DNA of 64,000 nt from Legionella fallonii LLAP-10 (GCF_000953135.1 NZ_LN614827.1:835001-899000), one strand, 5' to 3'; counted from the first letter of the stretch, positions 36,260 through 46,176 are shown. Translations and numbers: made by a program. The notes: a model not told the origin generated them from the letters alone.

Positions 36260-37391
36260 TTATTCCTTCAAGACTTTTTCCACCTCTAAAATGTGTACTG
36301 GCTTAGCTAATAGTTTTTGTAATTGATGCGGTGTGGGTATTGTGACATCAAGTAAAGGTTCAATGACGGTATTAAACTTAGAGGGATCTGCCGTTGCAGC
36401 GATAATCCACGGTTCTGCAGATAGTTTTTGCCGTACAAAACAGCCTGTTGCCGTATGAGGACAAATGATTTTTTGGTGCTGGGTATAAACAGCTTTTATT
36501 GTATTTTGAATTTCTTCATCACTGACACTAAATGCATTGACATTGCTCTTAAATAAGGCAAAGGTAGGGTATAAAGTTTGAAGGCGTTCAAAATTACTAG
36601 GGTTTCCTACATCCATGGCATTTGCCAAGGTACTGATACTGGGACGGGGTTCATAGAGACCTGAGTGTAAAAAATCTGGGATTACTTGGTTGGCATTGGT
36701 TGCCAACACGATTTCTCTGATAGGAAATCCCATCAATATAGGAGAGTTCTTCAATGACAAAAGCAGAGCGAACTTTATTGGGATTCGCGGTGTAGATCCC
36801 ATCGACATCGGTCCATATGGTTAAGCTATTTGCTTTAAATAATTTTGCAAAAATGGCCGCAGAAAAATCACTTCCGTTGCGGCCTAATATTGTGCGCTTT
36901 CCATCCAAGGTTGAAGCAATAAATCCGGTGATAATAATTTGGTCGAATGTTTTATCTTTAAGAAACTCATCTAATGCGGTCTGAGTTTTTTGCCAATCAA
37001 TACAGACAGTGCCATTTTTCTCAAATAGAAACAAAACTTTTGAAGCATCTAAAAAAAGTGTTTGACGAAACTGTCCCAGATAAGCCGATAGTATTTTAGT
37101 TGACTATAATTCGCCGTAGCTCAGAATAATATCCTGAATTTCTTTAGAATAGGAATTGGTTAACTGCACTGCATGCAAAATGTCCTTTATTTCATTACAA
37201 TCTTTTTCAAGAGAACGTATAAGATTCATAGAGTGATGCTCTAATCTTAAGGCTTTAATAAGATCTTGGTGAGACAAATAAAGATCTTCCAAAAGAGGGC
37301 GATATGATGATTTACTTTTGGCCGAGTCCAGTAAGGTTTGCAGGATTGACGTGGTGCCTTGAGTTGCTGAAAAATGACCCATAGACGTCAA
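36260..37391 (-). pseudogene. thrA'-'thrC deletion scar: aspartokinase fragment joined to threonine synthase fragment
   Basis: Reading on the minus strand, 37391 to about 36738 encodes an aspartokinase without its first 30 or so residues (SATQGTTSILQTLLDSAKSK, then ILGRNGSDFSAAIFAKLF, TIWTDVDGIYTANPNKVRSA, ending EELSY). An in-frame TAG at 37104-37106 interrupts it after SYGEL, probably a former Trp codon. At about 36737-36743 the text shifts frame and becomes threonine synthase (MGFPIREIVLATNANQVIPD, then ANAMDVGNPSNFERLQTLYP), running to the stop at 36260. The rest of the aspartokinase, any homoserine dehydrogenase and kinase, and the front of threonine synthase are missing. This is a remnant of a threonine operon collapsed by internal deletion. 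It is not functional. Confidence 0.85.
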
Positions 37392-37489
37392 GCTAAGAGC
37401 GAAGTATCATTCTAAGGCTCTCTCCTCCGGGCGAGGGAGGAATTTACCTCATTATTAGAAGCTTCCTAGGCTTAAGTAGTCCGCTATCA

Positions 37490-39388
37490 TTAGCCAATGA
37501 AATTTCTTTTAACAAGTAACTCTATAACACTCTGCATTGCTTGATGAGGTGTTAATATCTCCGTATTTATATGTAAATCAGGAGCTAATGGCGCTTCATA
37601 GGGGCTACTTATCCCCGTAAACTCCGTAATTTCACCGAGGCGTGCTTTTTTGTACAATCCTTTAACATCTCGCTGTTCCACTACAGCAAGTGGCGCATCG
37701 ACAAATAGTTCCAGAAATTGTTCCTGACCAATGTATTTTCTGGCCCTATCTCGCTCCTCCTGGAATGGAGAAATAAATGAAACTAGAGTAATCAACCCTG
37801 CATCCACCATGAGTTTAGCAATTTCTATAACACGGCGAATATTTTCTGCTCGTCCAGAGACAGAAAAATCAAGGTCTCTGTTCAGCCCATGGCGAATAAG
37901 GTCGCCGTCCAAGAGCATACTGTGTTTTCTTTTGAGATTAAGCTCATATTCCACCAGATTGGCAATAGTCGATTTACCCGATCCGGAAAGCCCCGTGAAC
38001 CAAAGAACGACAGGTTTTTGTCCTTTAATGGCAGCCCTATGATTTTTATTGACTGAAAAAGCTTGGCCTGGCGATTGAGATAAATATCTTAATTGTGAAT
38101 GGATAAAACCTGCGGCAACCGTTGCATGAGTTAAGCGATCAATTAAGATAAAGCTACCTAATTCTTTATTTGTTTTATAGGAAGAATAGGCAATGGATCG
38201 TTCGAGAAATAAATCGCAATCGCCAATGTCATTTAAACGAAAATCATTGGTAGCCAAATGACTCAATGTATGCATATCAATACAATGTTTGGGTTTGCCT
38301 AGAGTACACAAGGTAGTCATCGTATTACTTTTAAATAAATACTGGCGGCTGGCAACCATAGGGGTTTCACTCATCCATAGTAAGCTTACAGCAAACTGAT
38401 CTGCTACCTCACATGGTTTTTCTGCACTACAAAGCATATCACCACGAGATATATCCAGTTCATCGCTCACTGTAATAGTAATGGATTGACCTGCTTGCGC
38501 TTGTTGTAAATCACCGTCATAACTAACAATACGAGATACGGTAGTCTGTTGGTTTCCTGGTAGTATTTTAATGGTATCTCCGGGCTTAATCGTGCCGGAG
38601 ATGACACGACCGGTAATGCCACGAAAATCAAGATGCGGACGGTTTACCCACTGTACTGCCATACGAAAAGGTTCTAGTCTCCGTGAGGATTCAACCGGAA
38701 TTTCTTCTAGGTACTGCAGTAAGCTAGGTCCCTGATACCAAGGCATATGGCTGGACTGTTTAACTACATTATCCTCTTTCAATGCTGAAATAGGAATGCT
38801 ATATACTTGTTGAATACCTAATGACTGAGCAAATTGTTGATATTCAGTTTTAATACGTTCATATACGTTTTGGTCATATTGAACTAAATCCATTTTATTG
38901 ACGGCTAGAATGAGATGTTGCACACCGAGCATGTTTACAATGAAACTATGCCGTCGTGTTTGAGTCAACACGCCTTTACGCGCATCAATAATGATTACTG
39001 CTGCGTGTGCAGTTGATGCTCCTGTTGCCATATTACGCGTGTATTGCTCATGTCCTGGTGTATCTGCGACTATGAATTTGCGTTTAGCTGTTGTGAAATA
39101 ACGATAGGCAACATCAATGGTAATTCCTTGCTCACGCTCCGCGATTAAACCATCTACCAATAGGGCTAAATCCAATTCTTCATTGGTAGTACCGAATTTT
39201 TTGCTGTCCTTTGTTAATGCACAAAGCTGATCGTCGTAAATGAGCTGAGACTCGTAGAGAAGACGTCCGATTAACGTTGATTTGCCATCATCTACAGAGC
39301 CGCAGGTGATAAACCGTAATAAATCTTTTTGATCATGCATATTAAGATAAGATGTAAAATCTGTCTTGGCCAAATCATCTTTGTACAT
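37490..39388 (-). CDS. cysNC: Bifunctional ATP sulfurylase GTPase subunit / APS kinase (CysNC)
   Basis: The N-terminal CysN part (about 1-430) is a translation-factor-type GTPase that drives APS formation by CysD: P-loop VDDGKST, DTPGHEQYTRNMATGASTAH, NKMDLVQ, then two beta-barrel domains. The C-terminal CysC part (about 455-632) phosphorylates APS to PAPS, with P-loop GLSGSGKST and LLDGDLIRHGLNRDL. The length of 632 residues is normal for the fusion. It starts at ATG 39388, which shares one base with the TGA of cysD (TGATG), implying translational coupling. No PAPS reductase or sulfite reductase gene is adjacent. Confidence 0.93.
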   Translation of the reverse strand: MYKDDLAKTDFTSYLNMHDQKDLLRFITCGSVDDGKSTLIGRLLYESQLIYDDQLCALTKDSKKFGTTNEELDLALLVDGLIAEREQGITIDVAYRYFTTAKRKFIVADTPGHEQYTRNMATGASTAHAAVIIIDARKGVLTQTRRHSFIVNMLGVQHLILAVNKMDLVQYDQNVYERIKTEYQQFAQSLGIQQVYSIPISALKEDNVVKQSSHMPWYQGPSLLQYLEEIPVESSRRLEPFRMAVQWVNRPHLDFRGITGRVISGTIKPGDTIKILPGNQQTTVSRIVSYDGDLQQAQAGQSITITVSDELDISRGDMLCSAEKPCEVADQFAVSLLWMSETPMVASRQYLFKSNTMTTLCTLGKPKHCIDMHTLSHLATNDFRLNDIGDCDLFLERSIAYSSYKTNKELGSFILIDRLTHATVAAGFIHSQLRYLSQSPGQAFSVNKNHRAAIKGQKPVVLWFTGLSGSGKSTIANLVEYELNLKRKHSMLLDGDLIRHGLNRDLDFSVSGRAENIRRVIEIAKLMVDAGLITLVSFISPFQEERDRARKYIGQEQFLELFVDAPLAVVEQRDVKGLYKKARLGEITEFTGISSPYEAPLAPDLHINTEILTPHQAMQSVIELLVKRNFIG

Positions 39389-40287
39389 CAAAAATATCCT
39401 TCTTGTTTTTTCTTTTCCATAGATCCCGCACTATCGTGATCAATCATACGTCCTTGTCGCTCTGAATAATTACTGAGTAAAATTTCTTGTATAATTTCTG
39501 GCACAGTTTGGGCGCTGGATGCAATTGCTGCAGTTAAGGGGTAACAACCAAGAGTACGAAATCTTACTTGCCGCATCTGTGGTTCTTCCCCTAATTCCAT
39601 AGGAAGTCGCTCATCATCTACCATAAGTAATAAACCATTACGTTCTACCACGGGGCGTTGAGCGGCATAATAAAGAGGAACAATATCTATTTTTTCTCGA
39701 TGAATGTATTGCCAAATATCCAATTCAGTCCAATTGGATAAGGGGAATACACGTAAACTTTCATCCGGATTTTTGCGGGTATTATATAAACTCCATAATT
39801 CGGGCCTCTGATTTTTGGGATCCCAGCGATGATTTTTAAGGCGTAAAGAAAAAATACGTTCTTTGGCTCGAGATTTTTCCTCATCTCGCCGTGCTCCACC
39901 AAAGACTGCATCGAATTTGTATTTATCCAGAGCTTGTTTTAAGGCGGCTGTTTTCATCACATCAGTATAATGTGCTGAGCCATGATTGAAAGGATTAACT
40001 CCCTTGGTAATACCTTCCTCATTGGTGTAGGTAATCAGTTCTAAATCCAACTGGCGCATACGACGATCGCGAAAAGCAATCATCTCCCGAAATTTCCAAG
40101 TAGTATCCACATGTAACAAAGGAAATGGTGGCTTAGCAGGGTAAAATGCCTTAAGGGCCAAATGCAACATGACGGAACTGTCTTTGCCAATAGAGTAAAG
40201 CATAACGGGATTTTCTGTTTCTGCTACAACCTCCCGCATAATATGTATACTTTCTGCCTCGAGGGCATCCAGATGATTAAGGTGCAT
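39388..40287 (-). CDS. cysD: Sulfate adenylyltransferase small subunit CysD
   Basis: CysD binds ATP and sulfate and forms adenosine 5'-phosphosulfate with CysN. It is 299 residues long, close to the family norm of about 302. The PP-loop motif is [20 protein letters not shown] near residue 31. Other typical segments are [55 protein letters not shown] and [18 protein letters not shown]. It is the first gene of the pair with cysNC. Confidence 0.93.
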   Translation of the reverse strand: MHLNHLDALEAESIHIMREVVAETENPVMLYSIGKDSSVMLHLALKAFYPAKPPFPLLHVDTTWKFREMIAFRDRRMRQLDLELITYTNEEGITKGVNPFNHGSAHYTDVMKTAALKQALDKYKFDAVFGGARRDEEKSRAKERIFSLRLKNHRWDPKNQRPELWSLYNTRKNPDESLRVFPLSNWTELDIWQYIHREKIDIVPLYYAAQRPVVERNGLLLMVDDERLPMELGEEPQMRQVRFRTLGCYPLTAAIASSAQTVPEIIQEILLSNYSERQGRMIDHDSAGSMEKKKQEGYF

Positions 40288-40333
40288 TATCTATTTCCCT
40301 CTACAATGCTTTATAATTTTTAAATATTATTGT

Positions 40334-41897
40334 TTAGTTTGTTCCTTTTATTGGCTTAACAGTGGCGCCAGACCAACGTATACCCAATTCACCATTACAG
40401 TATTCAAGACCTATGCGGGCAGGGGGCAATCGTAATACCTCTTTTTGTTGAACCTCAACACTTATGTCGTTTTGCGACACAGTAACTTTCATCGTACCGG
40501 ATAAAGGAAGATTTTTAACATTAAGCCCTCGAATGGTGATCCACTCACTACCATTATGTTGCAATATAGAAAGCAGAGCGTCATTCATCATTCGTTGTAA
40601 TAAGATAATATGCATGTGGGTATCATCAAAAGAACCATGATAGCCAAGAACCGCTGATACATGAGATGGTTCTTCCGATAAGGATAATTCATAATCGAAT
40701 GCAAATGAACTCACAGTCAAATTAGTTTCGTGACGCAAAATTGCAAGGCAAAGAGCATTCTTATCTACCTTTTTTGAACCATCGGCTAAGGTGATAGCTG
40801 CATCAAGTATAAAGTTGTAGTCTTTCCATATGCCACCAATTGCTTTTGTTGCTAATACAGATTGGGCAATCGCCTGTTTTGTAATTTCTTCATAGGTGTT
40901 GTGTTCTAAGGAGCGGTCTCTAGTATGATGCAGTGCTGCGTGCTCATTATTACAATCTGCTAATAATTGGTCTAAATTTTCAAACCTATAGCCATGATGA
41001 GCTTCGTCAGCAACATCCAAGAGTCTTACCTCATTCACACAACCAAATTGCCCAAGAGCAATATAATCCATTACACGCCATGATTGCCTTTCTAAAATCC
41101 ACAAAGCGCTTAATGAATTTCCACGTATATCACGTCCTGTTTTCTGGCTTTCCCCAACAACAATATATTCATTACTTGCAGCAAGACCACGGGTATAAAT
41201 TGGCGATCCTGCTTGCCAAAGCACATCACCAGAAACCACATTCACTATACTTCCTGTTTCCGAATAGCAACTAATATACTGCTCTTCTTCGGTAACCCAT
41301 ATATTGTGCAATCCCGTAAATCCGGACAGGTTTTTTAAAGAGATCAATTCTAAAGAGGGGTAAGATAAGGTTGCTAACTGAGAACCTTTATTGAAACGAT
41401 GGCACACGACAAAGAGCTGATCATTTTTTAAAAAAACAGAGTTTATATGATCGCCTATCATTGCATCTAGTGAAAGTCTATCCCATCGCACAGGACTTAC
41501 ACCAACTTCCTGATAGATACCAGGCTTTTCAAGGTCAATGACTGTAACAACATTCCTTCCTGTGTTGGTACAAATTACTCGTCCATCAGGAGCACATACG
41601 ATTTGATGAGGTTGAGAAAGAAAAGGTTTGCTTATCTTTTTTCCTGCACTGATATAGCCAACTTCCGATTGAGCATTTTCCTGCACTGATATAGCCAACT
41701 TCCGATTGAGCATATGAAGCAACATCTATAAGAGTGCTATTATCTAGTGCTGAATGAGATAAAATAAGTTGTTCTTGATTAGGAAACCATGAAATTCCAT
41801 AATACTCTCCTCTACCTATTTCTATTGGCGTAGCTTTTTTAGTAATCAAATCAACACAAAGTAAGTACTTTGGTGTAGCAACAAGAGCATACTGCAT
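40334..41897 (-). pseudogene. Beta-propeller-like protein gene disrupted by a 37-bp tandem duplication
   Basis: Two overlapping minus-strand frames (41897 to 41586, and 41725 to 40334) form one gene. The duplicated 37 bp at 41639-41712 shifts the frame. Removing one copy gives 1527 bases, an intact 508-residue reading frame. The N-terminal half has repeated beta-strand segments of the type GYISAGKKI, HQIVCAPDGRVICTNTGRNV and HNIWVTEEEQYISCYSETGS, suggesting a propeller or WD/NHL-like fold. The C-terminal part is another all-beta domain ending RWSGATVKPIKGTN. There is no signal peptide. It lies upstream of cysD (46 bases), so they may have shared transcription. The family is not identified. 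The single lesion looks recent. Confidence 0.75.
41639..41712. repeat. 37-bp perfect tandem duplication
   Basis: Positions 41639-41675 and 41676-41712 are identical 37-mers (each starts TTTTCCTGCACTGATATAGC). The unit is not a multiple of three and causes the frameshift in the surrounding gene. Exact duplication without divergence suggests a recent replication-slippage event that could revert. Confidence 0.95.
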
Positions 41898-42063
41898 CCC
41901 TGCATTCCCTATGCTATTTAATAAAGTTTGATACTAATTTATCGATGAGATAAGGTCAATGCCAATTAGTTTTTCAATAGTAGACTTTTTTCTCTGTAAC
42001 GAGTTTCCGAAGCGGTCTGGTACAGTTGCAAACGAAGTCTATTAAATCTAAACCTAATACGTC

Positions 42064-43434
42064 TTAGTATTCATACATAGTAACTGTAGGAATTGTTTCT
42101 TCAGCGATTGCACATGGTTCTGTAGCCTGCTTAGCACTTTGTTCATTAAAAAAAGCAAATGAATTCCTTCCACTGCTAAAGTTGGGGGATGGACTTTCAC
42201 AAAACTGCTCAATCAGCTGTTGATTGTTTGTTTGCTGTGTCCAATTGTTTTCAAAACCTTGCTTAAAGCCTTCATAGCGTTGTTGTTGCTCTTCTTCTCT
42301 TGCTAATTGTTCGGCGCGGATCGCTTCCTGCCTTTGAGAAAAATATTCTGCAAATCCTTCTCTAGAAAAGGCAACTCGAGTAAATGCTTGAGTGCGCATA
42401 TTAAGTCCCTCCAGATAGGTCTTTTTCTGACTTTTATATCCTGGACTCATTGATTTATCGATAATTTTTTTATATGCCTCGGGCTGTGTAGTAATAATTA
42501 TTGATAAGGTTTCAAATAGTTCTTCTTTATTAAATAATCCATGTGGAACTTTATTGGGCAAACCTACAATATAAGATAAAATATTGGAGTTAGCATTATT
42601 ATAGAATGAATGGCTAAAACAACATTCGGGATCAATTTTTACTGCTTGCCAAAACTCATCAAATTCAACTAACCCGTAATTAACAGGATCCATATCCAGA
42701 TCCCCTAAAAAATGGGCAACAAGAAAAACAGCAGTCAGACCAACCACAGGTTTTTGTGACGCTGTAATTCTATCTTGATAGGCTAATGATGACCAATCTA
42801 GATAATTAGACACTTCTTTTGAAAGCCTATAAATCCGCTGACGATTGGTGACTTGAGAATAAGCCTCTCCTTCACAGAGCTGCATTTTAGGCTGAAATTT
42901 ACCTAGTAATAGACGATAACATCGTCCGCCAGCAACTGCACTTTCTACCCAGAATTGTTTGTCGGTAAATGGAGCAATAGTTTCCCTCATTTCCTGAGCT
43001 TGATATTGATTATGGGACTTCAAAGCCTTAATGCTGGTAGAACAATACCATTTTTGAGCAGTTTCTGGATTTGGGCGATCAAAAATATTAATTACTGCCT
43101 CAAGAGAGTTTGTATCACTGTTAAAAGAATCTGGTATAAAAGAGTTTGTATTGCCATCTTCTATATCATCATTTAAGGAATAAGGTACAAAGGCTTTATT
43201 AGATTTACCCAAATAAGTGTTGAGCAATGTATCTTTCTCTTTTTCTTTCTCTTCTTCGGATTCTTCTTCAGACTCATCATCTGAACTCATAGAAACATCG
43301 TCATCAACATTCTCATCAATATCCATAGAGCCACCTTCATATTCCACATTGGAGAGGTTAGAATGATTAGGTTCTTCTACATTCGAAATTTGAGTTTCTT
43401 CTGTGCGGGATTGCTGTGTAGTTTGCTTAGGCAT
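42064..43434 (-). CDS. Acidic hypothetical protein, candidate Dot/Icm effector, 456 aa
   Basis: I do not know this family. Residues about 20-70 are disordered and very acidic (MDIDENVDDDVSMSSDDESE and a following Glu/Lys run). The central part is globular. The segment AVFLVAHFLGDLDMDPVNYGL, then VKIDPECCFSHSF (about 242-280), resembles the D....N and D-P-E metal-binding positions of HipA/PI-kinase-like folds found in some Legionella effectors. A Gln/Glu-rich coiled stretch (about 365-405) follows. The tail CAIAEETIPTVTMYEY has a Glu pair, as in some effectors. There is no signal peptide. It is monocistronic. Confidence 0.6.
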   Translation of the reverse strand: MPKQTTQQSRTEETQISNVEEPNHSNLSNVEYEGGSMDIDENVDDDVSMSSDDESEEESEEEKEKEKDTLLNTYLGKSNKAFVPYSLNDDIEDGNTNSFIPDSFNSDTNSLEAVINIFDRPNPETAQKWYCSTSIKALKSHNQYQAQEMRETIAPFTDKQFWVESAVAGGRCYRLLLGKFQPKMQLCEGEAYSQVTNRQRIYRLSKEVSNYLDWSSLAYQDRITASQKPVVGLTAVFLVAHFLGDLDMDPVNYGLVEFDEFWQAVKIDPECCFSHSFYNNANSNILSYIVGLPNKVPHGLFNKEELFETLSIIITTQPEAYKKIIDKSMSPGYKSQKKTYLEGLNMRTQAFTRVAFSREGFAEYFSQRQEAIRAEQLAREEEQQQRYEGFKQGFENNWTQQTNNQQLIEQFCESPSPNFSSGRNSFAFFNEQSAKQATEPCAIAEETIPTVTMYEY

Positions 43435-43735
43435 GGACTTATTTCCTCGTCTATTACTTCAATAGATGAATTATGAAGAGCTACTATAACAAAATAAAAT
43501 CTATTTGTATATAATTTGATCACATTGGGTTGCAATGAAAATCCCTCAACTTCGCTGTTGCTGTCATCCAGAGCCTCAGGTATCGTCACAAAATTTGTAA
43601 AGTGAGGAGACAGTCATTTCTTAGATCCGTTCGACCTCAGATCGAACGATTCAGGGACCGATTGGATCAAGAGTATTTATCTGGATAAATTTGTGGCGAT
43701 CTTTCGGCTCCAAAGAGCAGTGACGTATCGACTTG

Positions 43736-43767
43736 CTTTGTTTGAAAATCGATAATAAATCGTGGGT
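43736..43767. repeat. Remnant of the dispersed repeat right-end
   Basis: The text from CTTTGTTTGAAAATCGATAA to TAAATCGTGGG resembles the right-end core of the repeat at 57622-57655 and 61724-61757 (TTTTGTTTG..AA.CGATAAT.AATCGCGGG). It lies in the 425-base gap 43435-43859, which otherwise holds a hairpin (43792-43822) and nothing coding. Confidence 0.45.
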
Positions 43768-43791
43768 TAGAGCGGCTTAGATAGGTTTCTG

Positions 43792-43822
43792 CTACGCTTT
43801 GCAACTTGTCTGCAAAGCGTAG
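43792..43822. terminator. Hairpin downstream of the OYE gene
   Basis: CTACGCTTTGCA (43792-43803) and TGCAAAGCGTAG (43811-43822) form a perfect 12-bp stem around a 7-nt loop, flanked by TTT and AAA. It lies 38 bases beyond the stop of the minus-strand OYE gene. There is no long T-tract, so it may be an intrinsic terminator of moderate strength. Confidence 0.5.
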
Positions 43823-43859
43823 AAATAAGATTTAATATCCTTTTCTCAAAAAAAGAGAA

Positions 43860-44960
43860 TTACTCTTTGGACATGAATTGGTAATCTGTATAGCCTTTAG
43901 CATCTCCTCCGTAGAAGGTTGTTTGATCAAAAGCATTGAGAGTAGCATTCACTCTAAAACGCTCTACAAGATCTGGATTGGAAATATATGCTTTGCCAAA
44001 GGCAACCAGATCGGCATAACCACTAGCAATAGCTTCTATGGCCATTTCGCGAGTATAGCCATTATTGACCATCCAAGCCCCTCTGAATTCTTTTCGCAGC
44101 GCTGGGAAATCAAAGCCGTGAAACTCTCGTGGGCCTCCTGTTGCGCCTTCTATTACGTGAATATAAGCAAGGTTTAAGCGATTAAATTCAGCTACTAGAG
44201 GAAAAAAAACAGCACTAGGAGAACTATCGAAAACCCCATTGGCTGGACTTACTGGAGAAATACGGATCGCTGTTCTATGGGCGCCAATTTCTGAGATAAT
44301 AGCGTCAGCCACTTCAACGGCAAAACGTAAGCGGTTATTGATAGAGCCACCATACTGATCGGTGCGTTGATTAGAACCATCACAGAGAAATTGATGAATG
44401 AGGTAGCCATTTGCCCCATGGATTTCAACTCCATCGAAGCCTGCATTTATCGCGTTTCTTGCTGCCTTTCTGTAATCCTCGATAATCACTGAAATTTCTT
44501 CTAATTCCAATGCTCGAGGTTGGCCTACTGGGACAAAAGTTCCATTTTCGATAAAGGTACGTTGTCCTATGGGGGCTATTGCAGAAGGAGCAACAGGTAA
44601 AACACCACCTGGTTGGAGCGATGGATGTGATATTCTGCCCACATGCCAGAGCTGAGCATAAATTGCTCCACCTCGTGCATGTACCGCTTCTGTAACCAGT
44701 TTCCAGCCGACAACTTGTTCTGGAGAATAAATACCAGGTGCCCAGGCATATCCCTTGGCTGTCGGTGAAATTTGTGTTGCCTCAGAAATAATTAAACCGG
44801 CACCTGCCCGTTGAGCGTAATATTCTGCATTTAGCTTTTGAGGTACATCAGTACCATGAATGGCACGATTACGAGTTAGGGGAGCCATGACTATTCTATT
44901 TCTCAAGCTAAGCCCGCCTAAATTAAAAGGTTCAAATAACACATGAGAGTCAATATCCAT
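43860..44960 (-). CDS. Old Yellow Enzyme-family alkene reductase (NemA-like)
   Basis: This FMN-dependent NAD(P)H oxidoreductase reduces activated C=C bonds and electrophiles such as N-ethylmaleimide. It is a 366-residue TIM barrel. Typical segments are LFEPFNLGGLSLRNRIVMAP with LTRNRA at the N-terminus, YYAQRAGAGLIISEATQISP, QLWHVGRISHPS, GVEIHGANGYLIHQFLCDGS with NQRTDQYGGSI (His-x-x-Asn substrate-binding pair), and VAFGKAYISNPDL near the FMN phosphate. The length equals that of E. coli NemA (365). No NemR-like regulator is adjacent. Confidence 0.9.
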   Translation of the reverse strand: MDIDSHVLFEPFNLGGLSLRNRIVMAPLTRNRAIHGTDVPQKLNAEYYAQRAGAGLIISEATQISPTAKGYAWAPGIYSPEQVVGWKLVTEAVHARGGAIYAQLWHVGRISHPSLQPGGVLPVAPSAIAPIGQRTFIENGTFVPVGQPRALELEEISVIIEDYRKAARNAINAGFDGVEIHGANGYLIHQFLCDGSNQRTDQYGGSINNRLRFAVEVADAIISEIGAHRTAIRISPVSPANGVFDSSPSAVFFPLVAEFNRLNLAYIHVIEGATGGPREFHGFDFPALRKEFRGAWMVNNGYTREMAIEAIASGYADLVAFGKAYISNPDLVERFRVNATLNAFDQTTFYGGDAKGYTDYQFMSKE

Positions 44961-45055
44961 TACTGTTACCCTAAAGTTTAGTGTTATTTCGGAGTATAGG
45001 AAGTTCTTTGAATGTAGTCAAAAATGATTAAAAATCATTTAGATTGCTTAGACTA

Positions 45056-45874
45056 TTACTTTTTGGCAAGGACTATATCAATGATATGGGTATCGTGGTA
45101 AGGGAAGGTGAAAATTTTACTAAATAAACGCTTCAGTCGTTCAATTAAAAAATACTTAGGGAGCATTCTTATAGATAAGGTATTAAGAAACCAGGTACCA
45201 TCAATTCCAAAGAGTGCCAATTCATCGATATTATTTAGAGTAATAGGGATGACTAAACGTTTGTGATCTATGACTTCAAATTGATGTTGTTGAAACGCTA
45301 ACAGCAATTCGTCTAGATTGGCTGCCACAGTAGTATTTTTTACTATTGATTTGTAATAGTGCCCTACGACACTGCTTAATATGGAGTCTTGAGCGACAAA
45401 TTCAGCTAATTGTTGCTGAGCAACTGGAAAAGAATCATAAGTAGTCGTGATCATTGAAAAATGACCATTGGCCCTTGTTAATAATTTGGCTTCGTCAAAT
45501 AAAACATTGATGGGAATATAGGCATTAATAAAATGAGCAAGAACTAAATCCTGGCTATGTGGTGGTAAATATCGATTGGCTTCCGCCGCGCTACCTTCTA
45601 TAGTTTTTAACGGTAAAGCTTCACTGGCACGTCTTAACATTTCGGATGATACATCAATGCCTGTAAATTCTGCTTTAGGCATCATATGATGAAGTTTTTG
45701 CAAAAAGGCACCATCGCCAACGCCAAGATCAAGAATTTTATAATGAGGTTTTATGCCCAAATAAAATTTCTTCATCTGTTCGATAGCAACAAAATGACTT
45801 TCACTAATGGCACCAAAGCGATTAGCTGTAGCATAGTTTTCAGCAATTTGATTATACATGGCCTTCAAGGACAT
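45056..45874 (-). CDS. Class I SAM-dependent methyltransferase
   Basis: The 272-residue protein has a Rossmann-like methyltransferase fold in its first half: motif I ILDLGVGDGAFLQKL near residue 47, the acidic residue ending strand 2 in AEFTGIDVSSEMLRRA, motif II/III LVLAHFINAY and the post-I segment LLTRANGHFSMITTTYDSF. The C-terminal 100 residues are variable and contain a basic amphipathic stretch (RMLPKYFLIERLKRLFSKIF) that could touch membrane or nucleic acid. The substrate is unknown. It lies 95 bases upstream of the OYE gene on the same strand and may share its operon. Confidence 0.8.
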   Translation of the reverse strand: MSLKAMYNQIAENYATANRFGAISESHFVAIEQMKKFYLGIKPHYKILDLGVGDGAFLQKLHHMMPKAEFTGIDVSSEMLRRASEALPLKTIEGSAAEANRYLPPHSQDLVLAHFINAYIPINVLFDEAKLLTRANGHFSMITTTYDSFPVAQQQLAEFVAQDSILSSVVGHYYKSIVKNTTVAANLDELLLAFQQHQFEVIDHKRLVIPITLNNIDELALFGIDGTWFLNTLSIRMLPKYFLIERLKRLFSKIFTFPYHDTHIIDIVLAKK

Positions 45875-46043
45875 GCAGAAGTTCCTATTTTATTCAATTT
45901 TTCAAGTATATCCCTAAATAGGTGAAATTGGCGACTGGTGTTTTAAGGAAAATTAAATTAAGACATTAATTTAGGAAAACAAAAAACCACTATGATTATT
46001 TTTCTTTCTTTTTGTTTGTTTTATGAAGTCAGTTAATTGAACA

Positions 46044-46176
46044 TTAGACCTCTTAGGAAACTCACTGAGGGGTCTAATTGCTTCGTCGCTCAGGGCTCAA
46101 ATGCGTGTACACTCCTGTTTTGCGCATCGTCTCTCTTCGCATTTCATTACCGCGGTGAGTTTCCGAAGAAGTCTAT
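46044..46176. repeat. 133-bp element with imperfect 22-bp terminal inverted repeats
   Basis: Left arm 46044-46065 (core TAGACCTCTTAGGAAACTCA) and right arm 46155-46176 (core TGAGTTTCCGAAGAAGTCTA) are inverted with about two mismatches. Inside the left part, ATTAGACC (46043-46050) also pairs with GGTCTAAT (46071-46078). It is a non-coding MITE-like element in the 554-base gap between the methyltransferase and the first polysaccharide gene. Related half-sites (GAGTTTCCGAAG.GGTCT) are visible near 41990-42040. Nothing coding is seen in the rest of the gap. Confidence 0.45.

Noticed and set aside
36651..37034. Aspartokinase-like frame as an independent gene
   Set aside because: It is the same reading frame as 37104-37391 after an in-frame TAG and merges into threonine synthase text; it is part of one pseudogene.
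41586..41897. Separate 103-aa gene upstream of the propeller-like frame
   Set aside because: Its C-terminal 25 residues are frameshift text after the duplicated 37-mer; it is the true N-terminus of the broken gene.
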